Source of the DNA: Bacillus paralicheniformis
GTDB taxonomy: Bacteria > Bacillota > Bacilli > Bacillales > Bacillaceae
Direction of reading: 5' to 3'
Length of the DNA: 64,000 nucleotides
NCBI RefSeq assembly: GCF_001042485.2
Contig: NZ_LBMN02000012.1
Coordinates: 372,001-436,000, forward strand
In this document: piece by piece, positions 1 through 7,010 of the stretch
Numbering within the stretch: position 1 is the first letter of the stretch
Layout of the letters: each line of letters starts with the position of its first letter
Translations under genes and position numbers: made by a program
The notes under the pieces: generated by a model
What the model was told of the DNA's origin: nothing
What the model saw: the letters and a program-made list of their open reading frames with translations, nothing else
Database searches by the model: none

Positions 1-513
1 CTTCAAACCGAATAACCCGGTCAGCACTCTGGCTGAGGCATTCAGCGTCCAAATGAACGGGAACATCACAACATTGAAAAAGTGCAGAGGTCCCGCCAGC
101 CACAGTGTCATCTGTTCGGCTTTTTGAATCGCGATGGTTTTTGGGGCAAGTTCTCCAACCACGACGTTCAGGAATGTAATCACTAAAAATGCAATGGCAA
201 CTGAAAGAGCGTGCGATACAGCGCCAGAAACATGCAAGCTTTCAAAGACCGGATGCAGCACCTTTTTAACCGTCGGCTCCCCCATCCAGCCGAGTCCGAG
301 TGCTGTAATCGTAATGCCGAGCTGGCAAGCTGAAAGGTATTCATCCAAATCCGACACCACTTGTTTTGCGCGAACCGCCTTTTTGTTTCCTTCAGCAATC
401 AGCTGATCAATGCGGGAGCTTCTGACTCTGACAATCGCAAATTCCGATGCCACGAAAAAAGCGGTTAATGCAATCAGAATCCCGATGATTATCAGACTAA
501 CAATATCGTCCAT
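1..513 (-). CDS. yhdP: CNNM/CorC-type Mg efflux protein YhdP, N-terminal part (partial)
   Basis: The reading frame runs from ATG at 513 to the window edge without a stop, giving the first 171 residues; the rest lies outside. It encodes the DUF21 (CNNM) transmembrane domain that precedes CBS and CorC_HlyC domains in this family. Visible family motifs include SACQLGIT and VVGELAPKT. It is clearly paralogous to yhdT at 1314-2636. The family was once labelled hemolysin, but B. subtilis YhdP (MpfA) is known as a magnesium exporter. It is transcribed divergently from the MerR-type gene yhdQ. The start is set by a conserved beginning (MDDIV), but the Shine-Dalgarno lies 33 nt upstream with a hairpin in between (see separate entry). 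Confidence 0.9.
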   Translation of the reverse strand, partial: MDDIVSLIIIGILIALTAFFVASEFAIVRVRSSRIDQLIAEGNKKAVRAKQVVSDLDEYLSACQLGITITALGLGWMGEPTVKKVLHPVFESLHVSGAVSHALSVAIAFLVITFLNVVVGELAPKTIAIQKAEQMTLWLAGPLHFFNVVMFPFIWTLNASARVLTGLFGLK

Positions 514-552
514 TTAACCTTATCCTTCACAAAGGACAAGGAGTCACCTCCT
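514..552 (-). promoter_or_regulatory. yhdP ribosome binding site with hairpin before the start codon
   Basis: Read on the minus strand, AGGAGG (552-547) is followed by TGACT, then the arm CCTTGTCCTT (541-532), the loop TGTG, the arm AAGGATAAGG (527-518), then TTAA and ATG. The arms pair over 10 bp with one G-U wobble. Leaving out the hairpin, Shine-Dalgarno and start are 9 nt apart, a normal distance. An alternative stem AGGAG/CTCCT (552-548 with 543-539) would mask the Shine-Dalgarno and shares bases with the first arm, so the two structures exclude each other. yhdT has the same arrangement. The structures are seen directly; a regulatory role is inferred. Confidence 0.6.
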
Positions 553-602
553 GATGAATTCAAATTCCCTTAATAAGGCTGATGTGCGTTCTGTAAAAAT
601 GA

Positions 603-620
603 CTATGCAGAGGGCCCCAT
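603..620 (-). CDS. possible five-codon upstream ORF in the yhdP leader
   Basis: In the yhdP leader a GGAGGTGG sequence (633-626) stands 5-8 nt ahead of an ATG that opens the frame M-G-P-S-A-stop. It ends about 90 nt before the yhdP start and lies downstream of the predicted promoter. The Shine-Dalgarno is as strong as those of real genes in this window, but such a short frame can arise by chance. If translated it could act as a leader peptide for yhdP; short proline-containing leaders control Mg transporter genes in enterobacteria, which is only an analogy. Confidence 0.3.
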   Translation of the reverse strand: MGPSA

Positions 621-651
621 CTAACCACCTCCAAGCCAAATATATACTATT

Positions 652-681
652 ATCTTACTTTATTAAAAAAGAGTCAGTCAA
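652..681 (-). promoter_or_regulatory. predicted sigma-A promoter of yhdP
   Basis: On the minus strand TTGACT (681-676) and TAAGAT (657-652) are separated by 18 bp. The start of transcription would fall near 645, giving a leader of about 130 nt that contains the upstream ORF and the hairpin. MerR-family regulators act at promoters with long spacers (19-20 bp), and the divergent MerR gene yhdQ may act here; this last point is inference. Confidence 0.5.
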
Positions 682-827
682 ATGTCTAAACTTTAAATCT
701 AACAATATTTTCTCGAATATTTAGATAAATAAAGGTTTTCGCATCAATTTTACGCCTTTTTTTGATCAATTAACTTGTATAAACAGCTTCTAATATATTA
801 AAATGTTTTATAACTATAACGTGATGG

Positions 828-1253
828 TTGAGGAGGGATGCAGATGGGGCAGAGAAATATCGCATTGGCGAATTAGCAGCTGCTGCAGGCGTAACAAAAC
901 GGACTGTCGATTATTATACGAATCTCGGGCTGTTAACGCCTGACAGATCATGTTCAAACTACCGTTATTACGATGAAGCCGCTCTCAAACGGCTGAAGTT
1001 TATTATGGACTGCAAGCAGCAGAGATTGGCCCTGTCCGACATTAAAGTAAGGCTGGAAAACCAGTTTCCCTCTTCAACTGTGAATGATGATGAAATTGGA
1101 AGCCTGACAACGGAAATTGATCATGTCAATGACAATATTTCCGTGCTCATAAACAGATTGAAACGGCTGAATCCCGATGAACGGAAGATTCTGAAAAGCC
1201 GGCTTTCTCCTGAAAAAATGACGGTCATCCAGTCCTTTTTACTGCTGCTTTAG
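828..1253 (+). CDS. yhdQ: MerR-family regulator YhdQ
   Basis: The protein begins with a MerR winged-helix domain (YRIGELAAAAGVTKRTVDYY, then NYRYYDE) and continues as a coiled-coil dimer helix, about 135 residues in all. B. subtilis YhdQ was once called CueR, but the C-terminal region here has no cysteines, so copper sensing of the CueR kind is not supported. It lies between the divergent yhdP and the co-directional yhdT (60 nt downstream), both Mg-efflux-type genes, which makes these its likely targets. The start is unclear: TTG 828 is the only standard in-frame start but has no Shine-Dalgarno, whereas a good AGGAGGG at 831-837 serves ATG 844, which is in another frame and stops at 874-876. 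Confidence 0.8.
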   Translation: MRRDADGAEKYRIGELAAAAGVTKRTVDYYTNLGLLTPDRSCSNYRYYDEAALKRLKFIMDCKQQRLALSDIKVRLENQFPSSTVNDDEIGSLTTEIDHVNDNISVLINRLKRLNPDERKILKSRLSPEKMTVIQSFLLLL

Positions 1254-1270
1254 TTAATCTTTTACTAAAC

Positions 1271-1316
1271 AGGAGGTGTTACCTTCATTCTCACGCTAGA
1301 GTGAAGGTCCTAATTG
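1271..1316 (+). promoter_or_regulatory. yhdT ribosome binding site with hairpin before the start codon
   Basis: AGGAGG (1271-1276) is followed by TGTT, the arm ACCTTCATTC (1281-1290), an 8-nt loop, the arm GAGTGAAGGT (1299-1308), CCTAA and the start TTG (1314). The arms form 10 bp with one G-U pair. Without the hairpin the Shine-Dalgarno-to-start gap is 9 nt, exactly as for yhdP. The alternative stem GGAGGT/ACCTTC (1272-1277 with 1281-1286, one G-U) would mask the Shine-Dalgarno and break the first hairpin. Confidence 0.6.
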
Positions 1317-2636
1317 GAAATAGTTAATTTGGTTTTTGTTGCTGTATTAATTGCTTTAACAGCATTTTTCGTAGCGTCTGAGTTTGCGATTATCAGAATC
1401 AGAAGCTCGCGGGTTGATCAATTGATTGCTGAAGGAAACAAAACAGCGGTTTCGGTGAAAAAAGTCATTACGCATTTAGACGAATATTTATCGGCCTGTC
1501 AGCTCGGCATCACTTTGACGGCTCTCGGTCTCGGTTGGCTCGGGGAGCCGACAGTTGCCCGGCTGCTTGAACCGCTATTTGTGAAGTGGAACATTCCGAG
1601 CTCTGTATCACACATCGTTTCAGTCGTGATCGCCTTCAGCTTGATTACGTTTTTGCATGTGGTTGTCGGCGAGCTCGCTCCGAAGACGCTTGCGATCCAA
1701 AAAGCGGAAGCCGTTTCCTTCCTTTTTGCAAAACCGTTGATCTGGTTCTACCGCATCATGTTCCCATTCATCTGGGCGCTGAACGGATCGGCAAGGCTGC
1801 TGACGAAAGCGTTTGGCCTTGAAGCGGTTTCTGAAAATGAAATGGCGCACTCAGAGGAAGAGCTGCGAATTATTCTGTCAGAAAGCTACAAAAGCGGCGA
1901 AATCAATCAATCTGAGTTCAAATATGTCAACAAAATTTTTGAATTCGATGACCGTCTTGCCAAGGAAATCATGATCCCGAGAACAGAAGTCGTCAGCTTT
2001 CCAAATGATATGAAAATCGCCGAGATGATCGACATCACGAAGGTCGAAGGCTATACCCGCTATCCCGTCGAAGACGGAGATAAGGACAACATCGTCGGCG
2101 TCATCAATGTCAAGGAAATACTAACGGCCTGCATCAGCGGAGAATGCTCCAAAGAAGACACGATTGAACAGTTTATCAATCCGATCATTCATGTGATCGA
2201 GACTGTTCCGATCCACGATCTGCTTCTGAAAATGCAGAAAGAACGCGTTCATATGGCGATCCTTTCTGATGAATACGGCGGAACGGCCGGACTCGTGACG
2301 GTCGAAGACATCATTGAAGAAATCGTCGGCGAAATCCGTGACGAATTCGATATCGATGAAATTAATGAAATCCGCAAGATTGGCGAAAACCATTACATTC
2401 TCGACGGTAAAGTGCTCGTCAACCAAGTCAACGATCTGCTCGGCATTCAGCTCGACAATGAGGAAATTGACACGATCGGCGGATGGTTCCTGACACAAAA
2501 ATATGACGTCCAAAAAGGCGACATGATCACCGATCAGGGATTTGAATTCACGATCAACGAAATCGACGGCCACCACGTTTCATACGTTGAGGTGAAAAAA
2601 GCTGCGGAAACGCCGCTGCTTGAGGAAGCGGAATAA
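1314..2636 (+). CDS. yhdT: CNNM/CorC-type membrane protein YhdT
   Basis: This 440-residue protein has an N-terminal DUF21 transmembrane domain (about residues 1-190, with SACQLGIT and VVGELAPKT), a pair of CBS domains (about 200-340, including IMIPRTEVV and [23 protein letters not shown]) and a C-terminal CorC_HlyC domain (about 355-435, GGWFL). The family exports Mg or related divalent cations from the membrane, with the CBS pair binding nucleotide. The old name hemolysin is misleading. It starts at TTG 1314, supported by alignment with YhdP, and follows yhdQ by 60 nt, so the two are probably co-transcribed. Translation start is likely dependent on the hairpin described separately. Confidence 0.93.
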   Translation: MEIVNLVFVAVLIALTAFFVASEFAIIRIRSSRVDQLIAEGNKTAVSVKKVITHLDEYLSACQLGITLTALGLGWLGEPTVARLLEPLFVKWNIPSSVSHIVSVVIAFSLITFLHVVVGELAPKTLAIQKAEAVSFLFAKPLIWFYRIMFPFIWALNGSARLLTKAFGLEAVSENEMAHSEEELRIILSESYKSGEINQSEFKYVNKIFEFDDRLAKEIMIPRTEVVSFPNDMKIAEMIDITKVEGYTRYPVEDGDKDNIVGVINVKEILTACISGECSKEDTIEQFINPIIHVIETVPIHDLLLKMQKERVHMAILSDEYGGTAGLVTVEDIIEEIVGEIRDEFDIDEINEIRKIGENHYILDGKVLVNQVNDLLGIQLDNEEIDTIGGWFLTQKYDVQKGDMITDQGFEFTINEIDGHHVSYVEVKKAAETPLLEEAE

Positions 2637-2653
2637 CATTGTGAACAAACCGG

Positions 2654-2685
2654 GGGATACAATGAATTTGTATCCTCTTTTTTTT
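2654..2685 (+). terminator. intrinsic terminator after yhdT
   Basis: GGATACAA pairs with TTGTATCC around a 5-nt loop and is followed by CTCTTTTTTTT. Confidence 0.8.
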
Positions 2686-2697
2686 GCATTCAAAATA

Positions 2698-2752
2698 TGT
2701 AACCACTTGATTACAGAACAAAATTCAATTATCATGTAATCAAGTGATTACA
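2698..2752 (+). promoter_or_regulatory. promoter with two copies of a palindromic operator, TetR-type gene
   Basis: Two 18-bp sites, TGTAACCACTTGATTACA (2698-2715) and TGTAATCAAGTGATTACA (2735-2752), share an inverted repeat with half-site TGTAATCA. A sigma-A promoter fits between and over them: TTGATT (2707-2712), 17 bp, TATCAT (2730-2735). The -35 lies in the first site and the -10 touches the second, as expected for an autorepressed TetR gene. Confidence 0.65.
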
Positions 2753-2767
2753 TTTCAGGAGGGACTT

Positions 2768-3364
2768 ATGTCAGCACAATCTACAAGGGATCGATTAATC
2801 GAAGCGGCGCTTGCCCTTTTCAAAGAAAAAGGATATCAAGCCGCATCCACCAGGGAAATTGCCCAAAAAGCAGGCGTCAATCATTTGACCCTTTTTAGAC
2901 ACTTCGGAAATAAACAGAATTTATTTCGGGAAAGTGTTATTCAACATGTGTCATCGGGAGATTTTATTGGAGAACTTGAAGGAATACTGAGCGGCGATTT
3001 ACGACAAGACCTCTCATTCATTGCGAAAGCATATCTAAAAGAAAACCTGGAAAAAGGTACTGTTTTTTTACTTTACTTTAATGATGCAGTACAGGATAAG
3101 GAAGTTTGCGAATTAATCATGGATATTCCCCGCCGTCTCAATCGCTTTTTAGAGACTTATTTTGCCAACCTCTATGCCGAAAAAAAAATTTCAGGCGGCA
3201 ATTTTCAAATTTTAAGCCAAATGTTTTTCGGTTTGCTGAATCAATACATTATGTTTCAACATTTGCCCGCATTCAAGGAGTCGTTCGATGATCGTATTGA
3301 TGACTATGTTGAGGAGTGCGTCGATTTATTTTATACAAAACTTGAAAAGGAAGTGCCGTCTTGA
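2768..3364 (+). CDS. TetR/AcrR-family transcriptional regulator
   Basis: The 198-residue protein has an N-terminal TetR helix-turn-helix (about residues 8-55, with ALFKEKGYQAASTREIAQKAG and LFRHFGNKQNLF) and a helical ligand-binding C-terminal domain of no assigned specificity. The start ATG 2768 is preceded by AGGAGGGACTT; the frame is open further upstream but lacks another good site. Its stop overlaps the start of the downstream hydrolase gene by 4 nt, so the two form a translationally coupled operon. It is likely autoregulated through the two palindromes upstream and may respond to an acyl compound handled by the hydrolase; the ligand is inference. Confidence 0.88.
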   Translation: MSAQSTRDRLIEAALALFKEKGYQAASTREIAQKAGVNHLTLFRHFGNKQNLFRESVIQHVSSGDFIGELEGILSGDLRQDLSFIAKAYLKENLEKGTVFLLYFNDAVQDKEVCELIMDIPRRLNRFLETYFANLYAEKKISGGNFQILSQMFFGLLNQYIMFQHLPAFKESFDDRIDDYVEECVDLFYTKLEKEVPS

Positions 3365-4638
3365 TTACTCTGCAACCGGTTTTGCACATACCTGCAGTTT
3401 CCAAATGGGATGAAAAAATAAACCTGAAGATAAGCGGACTCCGACCGTTTGATATCATTGAAATCATCTTGACTGTGAAAGATGAAGCTGACGCAGAGTG
3501 GAGATCACATGCTGTTTTTCAAGCGAATCGATTGGGAGAAGTCGACCCTGCAGCAGCAGCCCCAATAAAAGGAACCTACCAGTCTAAAGATCAAATGGGG
3601 CTTTTTTGGTCAATGCAGGCGGTTGAATCCTCCTGCTCGTTCCATAAAAAATCGGTTAATTCCTCCGTTTACAGGATTGAGGTGAAGCAAAAAGAACGCA
3701 CGATCCTGAGTAAAGAAATAAAACGAGTGCTGCTTTCTGAAACAGTAGAGAGACAGGAAGTAAGCGAAAATGGGTTGTCCGGCACATTTTTTCGTCCGCT
3801 TGCTGTCAACCGGCCTCCCGCAGTCATCGTATTAGGGGGATCTGACGGCGGTCTTGATGAAACAATGGCAGGCATGTTAGCAAATTACGGATATGCAACA
3901 TTTGCAATCCCTTATTTTCAATACAAACAGCTTCCTAAAAAACTGGTTGAAATCCCGCTTGAATATTTCCGGAAAGCGATCGATTGGCTCGGACGCCAAG
4001 AAGGACTTCATCATCGTCAGATCGGAATATGCGGAAGGTCAAAAGGCGGCGAACTGGCGCTGCTGATAGGTTCCCATTTTCCGGAAATCCGTTTTGCGGT
4101 TTCTCATGTAGGCGGCGGGGTCGTCTTTCAAGGCGTTGGATTAAAAAAATTTCGGCAGACATCTTCCTGGAGTCTGGACGGCGCACCGCTCGCCTTTGCC
4201 CCGCTGCCATTGTTTTCGCTTTCTCAGCTGTGGAATATGGTGACACATAAGCTCACAAGACAGCCTCATGCTTTTACTGATCTTTACAAAAAAGCTTTAC
4301 GGAAAGTGAAAGAGGATCATCCAGCAATTATAAAAGCGGAACATATTAATGGGCCTATTCTGTTAACTTCAGGTACGGATGATTTGGTATGGCCCTCCGC
4401 CTCTATGAACGAGAAAATCGTTGAACGGCTGAAAAAGAAGAGATTTCCCTATTCTGTTAAACATCTATATTTCGAAGATGCCGGCCATAATATCAGGCCT
4501 CCATACTTTCCGACATCCGAGCGGAAAAGCCGAAAAATAGCCTATGGGGGAAAAACTGAAGCCGATGCCATTGCAGCTCAAACATTTTGGCGGGAACTGC
4601 TTTTGTTTTTAGAAAAATCAACTGCCCCAAACAACTAA
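3361..4638 (+). CDS. acyl-CoA thioesterase/BAAT-family alpha/beta hydrolase
   Basis: The 425-residue protein has the two-domain layout of the acyl-CoA thioester hydrolase / bile acid-CoA:amino acid N-acyltransferase family: an N-terminal beta-sandwich (about 1-130) and a C-terminal alpha/beta hydrolase. The nucleophile elbow is GRSKG (serine, as in thioesterases, rather than the cysteine of animal BAAT). The acid is probably Asp in GTDDLVWPS and the base His in EDAGHNI. It starts at TTG 3361, inside the TTGA overlap with the TetR gene stop, with GGAAG upstream. It probably hydrolyses an acyl-CoA or related thioester in the cytoplasm; the natural substrate cannot be told. The coupled TetR gene is its likely regulator. 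Confidence 0.8.
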   Translation: MITLQPVLHIPAVSKWDEKINLKISGLRPFDIIEIILTVKDEADAEWRSHAVFQANRLGEVDPAAAAPIKGTYQSKDQMGLFWSMQAVESSCSFHKKSVNSSVYRIEVKQKERTILSKEIKRVLLSETVERQEVSENGLSGTFFRPLAVNRPPAVIVLGGSDGGLDETMAGMLANYGYATFAIPYFQYKQLPKKLVEIPLEYFRKAIDWLGRQEGLHHRQIGICGRSKGGELALLIGSHFPEIRFAVSHVGGGVVFQGVGLKKFRQTSSWSLDGAPLAFAPLPLFSLSQLWNMVTHKLTRQPHAFTDLYKKALRKVKEDHPAIIKAEHINGPILLTSGTDDLVWPSASMNEKIVERLKKKRFPYSVKHLYFEDAGHNIRPPYFPTSERKSRKIAYGGKTEADAIAAQTFWRELLLFLEKSTAPNN

Positions 4639-4664
4639 AAAACCGCCTGGGGACAGGCGGTTTT
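4637..4664. terminator. bidirectional terminator between convergent genes
   Basis: AAAACCGCCT and AGGCGGTTTT form a 10-bp stem flanked by A and T runs, serving the hydrolase gene on the plus strand and the DUF805 gene on the minus strand. Confidence 0.8.
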
Positions 4665-4667
4665 CGC

Positions 4668-5033
4668 TTAGATAGCTCCCTTCGGGTTCGGCCCGTATTG
4701 ATTTTCCTCTTTTACACTGTTTTGACAAAGCATGATCAGCAAAATAAATTGCCCAATGAGAGGGATCAGACCGATGCAGATCCAGCAGCCGCTTTTACCC
4801 GTATCATGCAATCTGCGGATCGTGACAGCCAAGCCCGGCACAAGAATGGCAAGCAAATAAACCATCCCTAAAAATGTCTCTATTTCATATTCCGGAAGAT
4901 GCAGAATGGCTTTAAAAAAACCGTAGAGGACCAAAATCATGTATGAGAAAAAGCAAAACAGCCAAAATTCCTTTCGTCTCGCCCTTCCTGTAAATCCTGC
5001 ATAGTTTTTTATTGCTTTCAAATACCATTTCAT
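4668..5033 (-). CDS. DUF805 membrane protein
   Basis: The 121-residue protein begins MKWYLKAIKNYAGFTGRARR and has four predicted membrane segments, the pattern of the DUF805 (YhaH-like) inner-membrane family, whose function is not known. The motif RRKEFWLF after the first helix is typical. ATG 5033 is chosen because GAGGAG stands 7 nt upstream; a longer frame to 5078 has no support. It stands alone between two terminators. Confidence 0.82.
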   Translation of the reverse strand: MKWYLKAIKNYAGFTGRARRKEFWLFCFFSYMILVLYGFFKAILHLPEYEIETFLGMVYLLAILVPGLAVTIRRLHDTGKSGCWICIGLIPLIGQFILLIMLCQNSVKEENQYGPNPKGAI

Positions 5034-5082
5034 ATATAAGCTCCTCACCAATAAATATCGTTCTAAAATACTGCCCAAAAAA

Positions 5083-5115
5083 TTAAAAAACAGCTTCTGT
5101 GCGTGAGAAGCTGTT
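5083..5115 (-). terminator. intrinsic terminator after plsC
   Basis: AACAGCTTCT pairs with AGAAGCTGTT around a 7-nt loop, followed on the minus strand by TTTTAATTTTTT. Confidence 0.8.
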
Positions 5116-5135
5116 TTTCCTTGCGTATGTTTGAA

Positions 5136-5735
5136 TTATAGCTGCTCCAGCTTTTTCTCTAAAGCTTTAATACTGTCATTCAAAGCCTCCGTCATCTTGA
5201 CCAGCTTTTCTTTTGACGAATATTGAGCGAAATCTTCCTGATTGAGCGGTTCGCCGATGACCAGTTTCATTTTGCCTCTCTTGAAAAGCTCTTTTTCGTT
5301 GGAAGGACCGCTGTATGCGGCCGGCACAAGCGGCGCTCTTCCCATCTGGGCGATCGTGACAGCCCCTCTTTTCAATGGAACATCTTCAGATGATCTTGTT
5401 CCGCTTGGGAAAATGCCGACGATTTTTCCTTCTTTCAACAGCTTAATCGGGGTTTTGATGCTGCTTGGCCCGGGATTTTCCCTGTCGACGGGAAATGCGT
5501 TGATGCTTGAAAGAAAAGAACCGCTTAATTTATTTTCAAAAAGCTCTTTTTTCGCCATGTAATGAATTTCCATAGGCAAAATGCCGACACCCAGTGCGAC
5601 GACATCCACCCATCCTGCATGTGTGCACGCAATAACGAAACCTGTGTCTTTAGGAAGATTTTCTTTATTGTATACTTTAATTCCGCCGCGCAAAGAAAGA
5701 ATCGCTTTTGCAGCATAACCAGTAAATTTATACAT
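5136..5735 (-). CDS. plsC: 1-acyl-sn-glycerol-3-phosphate acyltransferase PlsC (YhdO)
   Basis: This 199-residue enzyme transfers an acyl chain to lysophosphatidic acid to make phosphatidic acid at the membrane. The acyltransferase signature HxxxxD is present in CTHAGWVDVV, the substrate-binding motif in FPSGTRSS, and a VPAAY block follows. Length and sequence match B. subtilis YhdO (PlsC) closely. ATG 5735 follows AAAGGAAGTGCCAT. It is flanked by the terminators of its own unit and of yhdN, so it is probably monocistronic. Confidence 0.93.
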   Translation of the reverse strand: MYKFTGYAAKAILSLRGGIKVYNKENLPKDTGFVIACTHAGWVDVVALGVGILPMEIHYMAKKELFENKLSGSFLSSINAFPVDRENPGPSSIKTPIKLLKEGKIVGIFPSGTRSSEDVPLKRGAVTIAQMGRAPLVPAAYSGPSNEKELFKRGKMKLVIGEPLNQEDFAQYSSKEKLVKMTEALNDSIKALEKKLEQL

Positions 5736-5830
5736 ATGGCACTTCCTTTATTGATGTAGTCGTATGAGGTTTCCCTTTATTATTATAACAATTTTTTTTA
5801 TTACCTGGTACTAAAAAATGATTTTTCACA

Positions 5831-5862
5831 AAAAAAACCGGGGAATTTTCTCCCCGGTTTTC
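5831..5862 (-). terminator. intrinsic terminator after yhdN
   Basis: AACCGGGGA pairs with TCCCCGGTT around a 6-nt loop; a run of T follows on the minus strand. Its distal side overlaps the end of the yhdN frame. Confidence 0.8.
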
Positions 5863-6856
5863 AGACTTTTTCTTTTGTCGGCGGCGCCATAAATTCAGGC
5901 CCGATCTGTTCTGAAATCGTATTGTCCAATATGTCGTCAATTGCTTTTTGATCACTTTCCGTTAAGCTCCAGCCGGTGATTTCGCTGACTGGACGGATTT
6001 GATCAGGGCGTCTCGCTCCCCATAAAGCGATACTTGCGCCGGGCTGATCAAGCACCCATCTTGCTGCCAGATGGAGAACCGATTTGCCGAACCGCTCGTT
6101 TGCAAACTCATCAAGTTTCCTGACGGCCTCCAGATATTCTTTAAAGCGCGGCTTTTGAAACTTAGGGTCCCGCTTTCGAAGGTCGTCCCCTTTGAACGTG
6201 TAGTCCTCATTCATTTTTCCTGACAGAAGCCCCCTGCACAAGCTTCCGTATAATAGCGTCGTCAGCCCTTGATCTTGCGCATACGGAAGAATGTCTTGCT
6301 CGATTTCCCTTTCAAACATGTTGTACGGCGGCTGTACGGTATGAAGCGGCGCCGCAGCTCTGAATGTGTCCATCTGCTCCGGGGAAAAATTGCTGACGCC
6401 GACCGCTCTGATTTTCCCCGCATCATACAAGTCTTTCATCGCTTCCGCCGTTTCTTCGATCAGGACGAGCGGATCGGGCCAATGCACTTGATACAGGTCG
6501 ATGTAATCCGTATTGAGCCTTTTCAGCGAATCGTCAACTTCCTTGATGATCCGCTCCCTCGATCCGTCGAGGTACAGCTGTTCCTGCTTCCAATCAAGTC
6601 CTGATTTTGTCGCGAGAATGACTCGGTCGCGCTCTCCGTATTGCTGTACGGCTTTACCGACGATTTCTTCCGACTGCCCGAAACCGTATGCCGGAGCGGT
6701 ATCAATCAGGTTGATTCCTTCATCAAACGCAGCATGAATCGTCTGAATCGCTTCTTTTTCATCGCTTCCGCCCCACATAAAACCTCCGATGGCCCATGTT
6801 CCGAGACCGATGCGCGACGATTCGATCGATGTACCGGATATGTTGATGTATTCCAT
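5861..6856 (-). CDS. yhdN: NADPH-dependent aldo-keto reductase YhdN (GSP69)
   Basis: The 331-residue protein is an AKR11-type (beta/alpha)8 barrel reductase. The catalytic tetrad can be placed at Asp in INLIDTAPAYGFG, Tyr in the same motif, Lys in LATKSG and His in YQVHWPDP. Cofactor-binding residues fall in the LWGARRPDQI region. The B. subtilis orthologue is general stress protein 69, induced by sigma-B and able to reduce various aldehydes. ATG 6856 follows AGGAGGGAGAGGAGC. A sigma-B-like promoter lies upstream (6893-6918). Confidence 0.93.
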   Translation of the reverse strand: MEYINISGTSIESSRIGLGTWAIGGFMWGGSDEKEAIQTIHAAFDEGINLIDTAPAYGFGQSEEIVGKAVQQYGERDRVILATKSGLDWKQEQLYLDGSRERIIKEVDDSLKRLNTDYIDLYQVHWPDPLVLIEETAEAMKDLYDAGKIRAVGVSNFSPEQMDTFRAAAPLHTVQPPYNMFEREIEQDILPYAQDQGLTTLLYGSLCRGLLSGKMNEDYTFKGDDLRKRDPKFQKPRFKEYLEAVRKLDEFANERFGKSVLHLAARWVLDQPGASIALWGARRPDQIRPVSEITGWSLTESDQKAIDDILDNTISEQIGPEFMAPPTKEKV

Positions 6857-6892
6857 GCTCCTCTCCCTCCTGTTGTGAGTCTGATATCATAT

Positions 6893-6918
6893 TTTCCCGG
6901 AAGCTTTTTTTTAAAAAC
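6893..6918 (-). promoter_or_regulatory. candidate sigma-B promoter of yhdN
   Basis: On the minus strand GTTTTT (6918-6913) and GGGAAA (6898-6893) are spaced by 14 bp, near the sigma-B consensus GTTTAA-N12-15-GGGTAT. This agrees with yhdN being a general stress gene in B. subtilis. Confidence 0.5.
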
Positions 6919-7010
6919 GTGTTTTGACTAAAAATCATCTTACAGCGGGACACTTCATATGCCTATTGCATATGATGATCCCAATAAACTAATGAAGGGA
7001 CCTAGAACAA

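Noticed and set aside
514..660. M-box Mg riboswitch in the yhdP leader
   Set aside because: The leader is too short and lacks the M-box conserved sequences; the small hairpin structures described are a different kind of element.
828..1253. Naming the MerR protein CueR
   Set aside because: The copper-binding C-terminal cysteines of CueR are absent, so a copper role is not supported by sequence.
1314..2636. Hemolysin
   Set aside because: The domain set (DUF21, CBS pair, CorC_HlyC) is that of cation exporters; the hemolysin label is historical.
3935..4250. Overlapping frames on both strands within the thioesterase gene
   Set aside because: They are basic, low-complexity shadows of a gene whose catalytic motifs are intact, without start signals.
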